In this document: piece by piece, positions 26,801 to 38,800 of the stretch | How the letters are laid out: each line of letters starts with the position of its first letter | Numbering within the stretch: position 1 is the first letter of the stretch | From: Phoronis australis | Lineage: Eukaryota; Phoronida; Phoronidae | Direction: 5' to 3' | DNA: 64,000 bases | Assembly (NCBI GenBank): GCA_002633005.1 | Contig: NMRA01000574.1 | Span: 137,778-201,777 of the forward strand | Translations under genes and position numbers: made by a program | Notes under the pieces: model-generated | What the model saw: only the letters and a program-made list of their open reading frames with translations | What the model was told of the DNA's origin: nothing | Databases searched by the model: none

Positions 26801-29800
26801 TCCACTGTTGTCAGCCTCTTCTTTTTCTGGGACCTCCGGGAGGTCAATTTTTCCCTGGCAGGCAGCTTTCAGTAAATCTATGTGCTGTAAATAAATTGGG
26901 ACGCAAAATTGTTCAATATGAAGAAATAATAATCTCTTAGCGACATTGAGATTTCATAAGCAGAATATTCTGAGGTCATCTTTTGCTATCTCAGTAACTA
27001 TGGAAGTTTAATCTTTGCCTTGTTGGGCTTTATACGCAGCAAGAAAAGTGTCGTTACAACAAAACGATCCAGACCCACATTAACACAGCAGTTCTCGCAT
27101 TTAAAATCATGAGCTCAATCCAAAGCTTTCAATTACAAAATTCTAATAAGCGTCACTCTTGAGTTGGCCAACAGGTGGAGCAGCACATAGCCCTAGTTCC
27201 CACCTCTTTATTGTCCAGTGCCAGTCCATTCCTCAGCAGTTCCCGTCGGACATTAAATTTATTGGTGATAATCCTCACATACTTGTATCGGACCCTCTCC
27301 ACCAGGGGGTCCAGCCAGAGGCAACCACCGAGACTGAAAAGCATAAGGAAAACGAAATGGTAAGTTCAAATATGCTCATCGTTGGACAAAATCAGAATCC
27401 CCACTCTCATCACTCAAACAACAGACCACAGGAAAAGGCAACGAACACGACACTTCATAAAAAAGAAATGAAGAGTTTCGTAGCAGAGCAAGATAACCGC
27501 CAAATTTGAATGTGCCCAGCCATTACAAGTTTAACTCATTTAGTGGCCTTTCAGAGGAGAGAGCAGTGCTGAAAATCAGATAAGACCTTTTTTCGATTGT
27601 TTTAACAGTTAAAACTAGTCCAGGTAGCCATTGTCCTCAATCACAACATGCATGCTAATTATCTACCAGGCTTTTAAAGAGTTACCTAAAACCAAGCATT
27701 CAATGGAGGGCAGCCAAATTGTAATGTCTTACGGACATTTGGGCAATTATCAAACAAAATGCCTAGTTTGGAGTCAGAAACGATACAGTGAAGTTACTCA
27801 GCAGGACAGACGTTCATCGACACAACTGGGAAAGCTAACTTGTTCTAATCCTGTTGAACTTAACAGGAAACAGTCAAGGAGAGAAAGTTGCAATGGCGCA
27901 CATACCACTTTGTAAAAAGATGGAGCACGTTTTGGGGCATGTGTTACTGTTGGATACCTACCATCTACAACTTGTGATGTCACAGCAGCCTATTCGACAA
28001 TAAACGTTTAGTGAGATACAGTCGTTTTTCTTTTTACAGAAATGGTGAAATTAAACACAGCTTACCAAAGTTTCATAACAACTTCAAAGCTGAGAATTTT
28101 CTGAATAATGTTAACTCAAGCATTGCTCAATTTTTGATGACTACGGTACTCAGTCTTCTACCAGAAACTACAATAACTTGAGCATCAAGGTCATAAATTA
28201 CGGTTGATGACCTTTAATCACCTGAGAACTATTTTTCCGTCCATGTCCTTGCCAGATATGAGGTCAAACACAAACTTGTCGGCACGTGGCGTCCACTCAG
28301 GGTCAAGGTCCATTGGCTTGACACGGCAGATGAACACTTGAACAGCCTGGTGGATTAAAGAAAACTCATACCCACAAAGGAAAAAATTACCTTCACTACA
28401 AAGTTCTAGAATAGCAAGACACTCAGTACCAATGTAGACAATTTCTGCTCACTTCAACTATGATTTGACATCCAGACTTTTGAATCTCGTGACAAGCAGG
28501 CTGAACCAGTCAACCAAAATCCAATCAGGCTCCTTTAATGTAGCCACATTTAAACTGCAATTCTCCAACCAGTAAGATGCAGCTCCAAATCTTATCATTC
28601 GAGCTATGCCAACAGGCTTTTCTCCCTGAATTCTTTAGACCAAAGCAACTTTAAATTAGTTAACTGATGAGGTAAGTTAGTGGTCTTCTTGCATCTGATC
28701 AATGTCACTCGTCACTCATCACTCAGAATCTCACAGATTCACTGCTTACAATACTAAGTATCATACGAAATAAGTGTAAGTACAGTCGTTACTTACAAAA
28801 AGAACCTATTGATACTATCAATAATAACACTGAAGTATGACAATTAAGTGACATCTTCTTCAATACAAATAAAATATTAAATATTCCAGTGTTATTTTTC
28901 ATCATCAATAGAGAATCCTACACGAGTCTAAGGTTTATGACATGAGCAAAACCTCTTGGAAATTTTGTCAAAATCCCGAGGCTTGTACTTTTTTGTGATT
29001 CGCCCATGTAATACCAAAAAATTACGTACTCAGTGCTATCAACCAGTCGTATCGTAACACATTCCAGGTCATGTGAGAAACACTGATATTGCACCAGTGT
29101 AATGGTAAACAGTCCGATCAAATTCTTAAGTCTGAAAACTTAAGTTACATACTTACCTGGTATGGTATGCTGACAAAAGTGTTGGGCAATATATATAGGC
29201 GGGACAGCTCAACCACTTCAGATCTACCCAAATCCACGAAGGAGACCTGAAACGATCACAATAATACCAATCCATAATACTTATAAATATTATCACAGCA
29301 TTGTGCTCTTGAGGGCCAAAAGTCAAAAGCATATTTAACACTTAAAGCACTAGCTGAAAATCCATAATTGCTGAGTTTAAAATTAAACAAAATAACCAGA
29401 CTACCAGAAGTACCAGAACCCTAATCAAATGGTTCGTTCACTACTTGCACGAATTCGCCATGTTTGAAAATGATGTCCAAACTAAAACGGTTTTGCATGT
29501 TTGGAACACTCGCGATTTCACGTACGCATTGTTAAAACTGATGCTAAAATGACGCATAGTGTCATAAACAACAATGGACAATTATCATTTTTGCAGTGCC
29601 ACCAAAGTGTGCAAGTAGTGAATAATTAACTACATACAATAAAGCCATCACCTCAAGTTTGTCGGAATAATTCTTGCCATCGTCCAAAACCTTGACCACT
29701 TGAACTCTGTGAAACGTTCCTGATCTTGCCTCATAAGCACACAAGTCACCGACAACAGGTGGCGCTAGAGAACACATCAGAAAAAATTTAGCACACCTAA

Positions 29801-32800
29801 ACAACCATGCTATTTAATTTGAGGGCTATATAAAAAGGTATAACGAAACCAAACTGGGAATCAATCTTCAAAAAAATTCAATATCTTGTCGAGTGAGTAA
29901 AAAATTTGTTTGCATGTATTGTATAAATTGCAAGTTAACACTTCTTAATACGTGTACAAACAATATCAAGTCGCCATTTTAACAAAAAGACAGATAATAA
30001 TTGGCTACAGACATCACAAATATGCATCCTGCACAAGGTGGCGCTGCATGTCTAACATACTTCCACACGCATACAGTCGTTTGTTCGTCTGCTTTCCAAA
30101 GTGAAGCTTCATGTCAAAGTCGAGTTGAGCAAACTGTACATTCAGTCGATGAGTTTCGCCCTCCAAATCCCGATGTTCTTGCAGACGAACAAAGTAACAG
30201 GAAGCAGTTGCAACGTGGGTAATCAGCACCTGTGATGACAACAAAGAAGCTGTCATTTGGGTTAACACTAATACAACAACTGGAGTATTTTTGGACTGCA
30301 GTTTCACTAGTGCCAACTAGTGAACTTTGAGCTTCGCACAGAAAAGACTTTTCTAACCATCATATAAAACATGTTATTATTTCAACTGGCAATTATTTTT
30401 TCAAGTGGCATTCCACATTTTGAGTTTTTCATTAAATTGTGATTCAACGTTAGTCAAAATGCTTATGCAAAACTAGTTGAAACTGGTCAAACTAACTAAT
30501 ACTAAGTGATTGAAAGCTTTTTTTTGCTTCGAACTAACATAAGTTAGTCAGAATACTCCAATGTGTTGTTTGACTAACGTCAAAATATTGTAGTCGATGG
30601 CATGACTGTACAGTTGAGAATTCTGACTAATGTTCCCCATGGATAGCGTTAGTCAGAATTCTCCACTGTACAGTCATGCCATCGACTAACGTTCCCCATG
30701 GATAGCGTTAGTCGGTGGCATGAATGTACAGTGGTGAATTCTGACTAACGTTCCCCATGGATAGCGTTAGTCAGAATTCTCCACTGTACAGTCATGCCAT
30801 CGACTAACGTTCCCCATGGATAGCGTTAGTCGATGGCATAAATGTGCAGTGATGAATCCTGACTAACGTTCCCCATGGATAGCGTTAGTCGATGGCATAA
30901 ATGTGCAGTGATGAATCCTGACTAACGTTCCCCATGGATAGCGTTAGTCGATGGTGTTCATCTACAAAGGAGAATTACAACTAACATTTTCCTTGGCACA
31001 AAACCACATTATAGAATTTTGACGTTAGTCAAACAACACATTGGAGTATTCAGACTAACTGACGTTAGTTCGAAGCAAAAAAAGCTTTCAATCACTGAGT
31101 ATTAGTTAGTCTGACCAGTTTCAGCTAGTTTTGCATAAGCATTTTGACTAACGTTGAATCATGATTTAATGAAAAACTCAAAATGTGGAATGCCACTTTA
31201 AAAAATAATTGCCAGTTGAAATAATAACATGTTATAAGTGATTGTTCTTCAAAGTTACCGGAGAGTTCCAGACTTGAGTCCAAGTGAAAACGGATCAATC
31301 TTCGAAGAAAGTCAGAGTTAGAGATTTAGTTTAAGAGATGTGACAAACCTATGGTGGTAGACTAACAAACCCCATCGTTTGATGACCTGAAGACACGTCA
31401 AATGCTTTTAAGACGAATGAAAACTTTACCCACCTTAACTTCACCTTCCCGTGGTAACGCAACTCCCCTCTGCTTTGTTGGATCATCAAACTCGGATGAG
31501 ATGAGATGACGATCTGTACATTTCATCTTGTTGCTGCAAAATTTGAAAATGTGGTTTGAATAAAATAAGCTAATGAAAATCCAAAATGCCATTGACCTTA
31601 TGGATAGTGTATCGAGATTCATGCGCATTCCAGAGTGGAGATTTATGAGATATTTCTTTTTTTTTTGTCACTGTACTGTTATTTTACCTACTACAACGGA
31701 ATGATTTTCCACACTTCATTGAAAATATGACGTCTTATTCTATCCACAGAGAGGTCCATAATGGCTGGTCACAGTGAGGTCCATAATGTCTGGTCACAGT
31801 GAGGTCCATAATGGCTGGTCACGAGATTGATGAGTCTTATAGCCAAAACTGAGCAACAATCTCCTCATGAGCTGGACGACAAGAGTGATAAGTCGCCATT
31901 GATTTTAGAAAGCTTTGCAAATAATAATTGATGATGAATAATTGTTTGTTCCGGGGATTATTCTAGCTATGATGGATTATTCACTCTCACTTCTTGCTTC
32001 TTTACAGCAATTGAAGAGGTACACATTTCACCTAGACCTAGACAAAGTTGAACAAAAATCTGATGCATCAAAGGACATTGTACAAACAGAATAAGAAACA
32101 AGGATTGTATTCCGTAAGCCTACACAGTACAAGTTCAACAGCAGCTATGCTCTTTCACTAAGCATTTGTGGCTCCTACAGTACAAAGTGATTAAAGAATA
32201 CTAACTTACAGACACTGCCTGGCAGCTCTTACTGTACAATGTGATAACAGAATACTTACAGACACTGCCTTGCAGCCCCTACTCTACAAAGTGATAGAAT
32301 ACTTACAGACACTGCCCAAACGCCTTCATAGTCAGACAGAGAGAGCCACACCTGCTTTCTTCTTTACCCTGAATGAAAATACAAAATATTTGCACGTGTA
32401 CAGATGTTTAACACTTGAACATCAACTAATCAGATGGGATGGACAAACCTCTCCTGGCCAACAGAGCCACAGTGGACAACTCCGTTTACACACTGACTTT
32501 AAGAGCTGATCAAGCTATAATCAGCATACACAGTGGTAGCATAGTGTCTGTCTATTAAAAGTGCATTTTTGGGTTCGGAAACATTGATCTTTATTTAGCT
32601 AAAAACGTGAAAAGTAATATGAAACCAAGCAGAAGTAGTATGGAACTCAGTCGACATTTACCAAAGTTATTTAGGCTGGTTTTGCAGGAATCTGTCTCTG
32701 CCGCAGACCCATATTTGTAACTGGGCAAAGCCTGGATAGACTAAACCAGGGCTTAGAATGACCATTGACAAAATAAGAGGAAAAATCAACAACAAGTAAT

Positions 32801-35800
32801 GACTTGCAATGGTTTCATATTACGTCATTACAACAACGACAAACCAATAAGTTTGTGAAAGAGAAAGTGTCATCAAAAAACATTAAATTGATGAATTTAA
32901 TAAATTTGTATATCTTGAACGGGCGTGGAAATACAGATCACAAATATTTTTAAGTCTGGTCTGCACGCCACCTGTTGGCCACATCGTGCGACCCAATGAA
33001 CGTAAGTCTGGTCTCCATGGTTAGCAAAGTCATGGGTATGAGTTCCGGTCAGAGCAGAAATGTTTTAAGACTTATGGTCATTAGTTCACGTGACGTGACC
33101 AACAGGTGGCATGCAGACCAGACTTATCTTTCTGTGTTGAGTTCAATGTTATACATGTACTTTGAAACTTACTCAAGGGTTTTGTGACATCTGCCGGCCA
33201 CATAAGCTGGGCTCATTATACAAAACCCCTAAATGAAACTCATGAGAACCATCTTATGTATTTATAGCCAGCAGACTTCTCCTGAGAGAGGTAGCACAAA
33301 TCCATAGCCATGTAGAATACATTCATCTGCTATTGATGCTTGGCATTTGAACCAAGTCACTGTTTACAGATAGCTCTATTGTTTTTAAACTATAGTCTGT
33401 GGAAGTGACAACATGGTTTCGAAAGTCAGTGGCCTATGAAAGGCTTAAAAGTAATTTTACTTCGTTATTTCTTATTTCACCTGTTTTTCCCTGATTGTAA
33501 CACAACATTTTAATCTGCATATTTCTACACCTTCTCATTTCATGGAGTTATCCCCCTACCAGTTGGTAGTTAGGTCTCATATCTTCCTTTTTGAGTAACT
33601 GTATAATGTTTCACTTTTTGTTTTTCACTCTTGCGTTTTGTTTTATAACACATTGTAACTTTGTAATATATATCACTATATTGAGGCTATTTTTTTCTCC
33701 AGTCTCTAACATATTTTCCTACAATGCTGGCGAAGAACGCAAAAAATATTTTAATAGTACACCTGTGCTAGAACATCGATATCCACATTAATGTTATATT
33801 TGTAACTTTGCACATTTTAATAAAGCTCACAACACACCTCCAGTATCCCATTCACCATAGCCCTTAGTTGGGCTGGGACAGGCTCTTTGAGTCGGTCCAA
33901 CAAATGGACCAGGGTCAAGGCCTGGTCAGCGTTTTTGCTAGTCACCATTATGTAAGACAGGCCACCTGGCTTGAAATTCTGCAAGAGAGAACAATGCATT
34001 TTGGGACAGATATTCATATGATATATTCTTTTACAATTATAATACATCATTATTTTTTTCCATTAAGAGCACCCAACTACCTCTAAAGTTAACCCTACGT
34101 CTAGGGAAAGGTAAACCCTGAAATCAAGGGGAGTGTAGCTCTAACCCTAAGATAAAAGGGAAGAGGCCCTAACCATATGACTGGAGGTTGAATTATTTTT
34201 TCTGATATGCAATATTCAAGTCAGGTTGCAAAACAGTGCAGGAAGAAATGAAATTTTTGAAACTTTGGGAAAATCAGTAAAGTAGACAAATTTTTGGAAA
34301 AGGGATTTAGAAAATACTAATATCAAGTGGCTATGGTTGTGGAGGTCGAAAGTAAAACATAACCAAAAATCCCTCTCAAGGTTAGAATTGCTTCTGCAAA
34401 ACTTTTTGGCTACTTGAGGCATTGCCATGAGGGATGTGGAATTGGTGATGCCCGGAGGGCAGCGGAGGATTTTCACCCAAAACCAAAAAATTCCCCACTC
34501 AAGACAGCACACGTAACTTTCCGATGTGGTGAGCAAGGGCCTCGTGGTAGAATGTATAAACAAAATCTAAAGCTTTGTTCTAGAGATAGGCCATCAACAC
34601 TATTTTCCCTAATGCATGGCGGAGAATGTAAGCCTGGGTTAATTGTTAAAATCCAAAACCAAAATGATAGCGAATAAAATTAATAAAAATGCTATCATAA
34701 GCTAATGGCAAATCAGCAAACACTAACCTTGTTATCAACCTCGATGACCTTATAGTTTTTGGCCATGCAGGCCAGTCGTTTCCCAAAGTCTGACTTGAGG
34801 TCAGGAATGTCATAGTGTATGACACAGTCAGCGTCACGGATCTGTAGTTCACTGACACACTCATCAGTTAAGACTGAAATGATAAATCCTAGGTGGATGA
34901 ATCCTGTAAACCTAAACATGTTTGATATGAATAGGTTATGTATGACCTTATAGTCAAGTCAATAGGAGGTTATGTATGACCTTATAGTCAAGTGAATAGG
35001 AGGTTATGTATGACCTTATAGTCAAGTCAATAGGTTATGTATGACCTTATAGTCAAGTCAATAGGTTATGTATGACCTTATAGTCAAGTCAACAGGAGGT
35101 TATGTATGACCTTATAGTCAAGTCAATAGGAGGTTATGTATGACCATATAGTCAAGTCAATAGGTTATGTATGACCATATAGTCAAGTCAATAGGTTATG
35201 TATGACCATATAGTCAAGTCAATAGGAGGTTATGTATGACCTTACAGTCAAGTCAATAGGAATTATGTATGACCTTATAGTCAAATCAATAGGTTATGTA
35301 TGACCTTATAGTCAAGTCAATAGGTTATGTATGACCTTATAGTCAAGTCAATAGGTTATGTATGACCATATAGTCAAGTCAATAGGAGGTTATGTATGAC
35401 CTTATAGTCAAGTCAATAGGAGGTTATGTATGACCATATAGTCAAGTCAATAGGAGATTATGTATGACCATATAGTCCAGTCAATAGGAGGTTATGTATG
35501 ACCTTATAGTCAAGTCAATAGGAGGTATGTATGACCATATAGTCAAGTCAATAGGAGGTTATGTATGACCTTATTGACAAGTCTGTGCATTTAGCCAAAT
35601 ATCTTTAAAGCTGAAGATCTTTAATTCTGTGAAAGTATTTATCCTTTTCGCGTGATAGTATGGCCATGAAATACGGGTTGTATTGTGAGGTTTCATATGG
35701 AAGAACTACTTTTCCGTATTCAAAGCGCGTAACAAAAAATGAAATAAAAGTACTGTTGAAAATTTTTCTTAAAACACCTTGAAATTTTGCACCTGAACAG

Positions 35801-38800
35801 AACACATAAATCACTAAAAGTCTTGAACTTGCCACAATATATTTGGAATTAGGAAAGCAATAAACGTTACCAATGCATGACTCCTTTTGGTCACCTATTG
35901 CATTACACAAGATGAAGTTCTCTATGGTCAAATATGAGTCAATTTTTAAATTCGTTCTCAAAACAATCAAAATACGTCAACCCCGAAGTTAAGATCTGAA
36001 AAATGCTGAAACAGTTACAGTTTTCCAAATTATCATTTCATTGTTCAAGGGACAAACATCTACAGAAGAGCAATGAATTGAACATGTACATTCAGAAATG
36101 CCAGATACTATCAAACAAAATAAATCAATCACACAACATATTATAAGGCAGTGAGACAATTACAAGGAGGTATCGAGACATATTTGGCAAAAATGTGATG
36201 TTGTACAGAGGTCCTAGTTGATAGCACAATTGAGTTACAAAATACTAGACTGTAATAACAATGAACAACATATAACTCAACGTCTTAGACATTACTTCAA
36301 AGGGGCTACAAAGTATGCGTTTTGTCAAAGTAAATAACGCTTAATTTTGACCTCTTATGGCAAACGTCAATGTGTTCCTGTTCAAACGACAAGTGGTAAC
36401 TGGGTTTGGAAAAAACTGACATTAATATTTGAGACCATGCTAGGTACATACGCTGTGACAAGTCACAGTATTACAATCTGATCTTAAGCACAATTAAACG
36501 AACTCCAAGTTCTTTCCAAGTCAAGAAATCACCTGAAGAACAATTTGAGACCAGTAGAAAGTGATCTAAATAAAAAACAAATTTTGCTATTCTTAGGGCG
36601 GCCAAACTGATAGTAAGAGTTACCGAGAACTGGCTTTGATTTCTGCTGGTGAACTGTCTCCCACTCAAAGCGCAGATCAGAAAAGTGAGTAGAAGTCATC
36701 TTCTCCGTAGCAATCCATACGTTGAAACTGCCATGGTTATGGAGTAGCTGCAACATAGACAGTCAATCGATTGTCAACCAAACTGGATTATATTCGACTG
36801 AGCTGGCTTACTGAGGTCCAAAAATCGGCACACAGGATTGACTTTTGTCCCCATAATAGAAACCTAATTGCCAAATTTCATGAAACACCATCAAGGATTA
36901 AGACATAGAGGCAAACATTAAAAATTAAAATTGCCACCTGGGGGGGGGGGGGGNNNNGGCACAACAGTAGTCAGATCCATCCAAAAGTCATTGCTAGTTG
37001 TTGCCACATTCAAAGGAAAACAGCTGTTTAATTTCACAATGATTCAGCAAACGGTTTAAGAATGCAGCCATGGATGCAAAAAAATCACCAGTAGTCACAC
37101 ATACAAACATGAGGGTGCGCTACAAAATTCTAAACGACACAAGAAACAGCGGTGATATCATACTTTGCTTAACATAATACATGCCGTCAACTTACATGGT
37201 AGACATCCTCAGCATGGTGTGGTGAGGTGAACACGAGGACACAACAACCCTGAAGCTGGTCCACGAGGCTGATCAGTTTGAGGCTCTGTTCCTGTGCCGT
37301 TCTACACATCACTATGTTCTAGAATGGAGACGTAACTAAAACTTACATACCTCATCTCCGCATTACGTTCATCATTAAGCAGATAAGATTATATCCTTGA
37401 GATGTGGACTTAAGGTCAAGAAGCTTAAAACAGGTAAAAATACACGCTGGCCAGACAGGCAGGCAGACGGGTAGACAGAAAGACTCTGTTAAAAAGTGCA
37501 ACAAGTTGAGAAAACTGCACAAGAACATGACACTATAAAATAATTAAAATCTTAAGGTAACAGTTTTTGTGAGTTCTCATTGAAAACCACTTGCCTATTA
37601 AAAAGTGGCATTAATTCAATTTCAGGACAGTGATTTTTACATCATAATCCAACTTATGTGTGACAAAAGAACGGATTTTACAAGTTATTACACAAACAAT
37701 AATAGCAATACATTTGTCCATTGCCTGCTGCTTTAAACTCGCATGATCAATGATGTTGAAAACAGCAGACAAGTCAAGAAACATCACACACTCATCCAAT
37801 GAATGTAGGCTTACAATTTACATGATGCAACACTGCACATATTTGCAAGTACTGCAGTATGAGTACATGCAACAAAATTAAAAGCAACAGAAAGGTGAGG
37901 AAATGGTCCAAAGGATGTAATCAAATTCAGATTAAGAATGAACTCCAAATTACTTTGATAAAGGCAGTATCGGACTTCTTCAGTACTCAGTATCTTAAAA
38001 ATAATTCTGCATAATGTCAGCGTTGGATATAGGATGTTACAGGGAAGGGGCAAAATTACTACTTTCGAAGACAAAATGATGCAAGAGACGTTCTTTGTTT
38101 TTGCTTTTGGAAGATATGGAGGAGTGAGGGAGGCCCCGGATTTCCGGCCCCCCACACACACTAATTGTTATTACAGGCAAAATTAACCAACATTTTGTTT
38201 TTACCTGCTTCACTTTGCCATAGATCGCTGCTTCAAACTTGGATGCAATGATGGTGATGGGATCTTGGAGATATCGGAAGAAGAAGGACTCCACTCCCTC
38301 CGTCCACTGTGAGCTGAACACCATGGTCTGACGAGGTGTGCTGCGGAAACGCTCAGGCTCGTCTCGCAGCACGTCCACAAATGAAGCCATGATTTCTTTG
38401 ATCTACCGCAAGATGGAGCAAGTTACACAAAGGTGTTGATCACGAAATCATTTTCTATTTTTCACCATTTACTCAAGACACAGAACATAAGCATACTATT
38501 CCCTCCGTCTGTGCGTATGTTTGCTTTTCATCGACAACTATTAAATGAAGGTTTGTGTATAACAAAATGAAATCTTTCTGAAATCACTGAACTCCAGCAA
38601 AACCTCCTTTGAAAAGTGGACTTGAAAGGTAAAACTCATTAGAAGTACCTGTCCACGGAACTGATCAGTAAGAACATCTGCGTCATCCAACACAATATGA
38701 CACAGTCTCTGTAGACTTGTGTACTGCTTCTTCAGTATACGTAACAGGCAGTGAGGGGTCGCCACCAGTATCTCACAACCATTTATTAGAGTCACCTGGT

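Larger units (their letters stand above)
22236..26884 (-). other. TDRD12: TDRD12 exons 27-30: additional extended Tudor domain
   Basis: Residues about 1590-1834. The segment has the complete extended-Tudor layout: a lead-in strand (FHSVYVSAVTSPELFFVQ), helix (LEEMMDEINSN), GQLCLAKFPVDDRWYRAQV, then VQVFFVDYGDYEPVSRDSV, ALPAQYHDFPFQAIECSLAN and a closing SNase-like half (RFYVDLFDTTGTEDVNIRK). The WYRA and FFVDYGD residues build the aromatic cage and acidic residue that bind symmetrically dimethylated arginine in other Tudor proteins, so ligand binding looks intact here, unlike in the N-terminal Tudor. Exons join in phases 2, 2, 1 and 0. Confidence 0.88.

Noticed and set aside
27923-27990. Minus-strand exon AAVTSQVVDG with AG/GT borders in TDRD12
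   Set aside because: Entering it from exon 25 (phase 2) gives CTG CTG TGA, a stop; exon 25 joins exon 26 directly in frame.
30001-30316. Plus-strand frame opposite the TDRD12 Tudor exon
   Set aside because: Shadow of minus-strand exon 22 (30229-30061), which has family similarity and correct splice phases.
30620-30960. CRISPR array with palindromic repeats
   Set aside because: Spacers are themselves repeats of each other and the whole sits between inverted arms; a foldback element fits better.
34934-35575. CRISPR-like array
   Set aside because: Units are contiguous with no unique spacers; this is a minisatellite in an animal intron.
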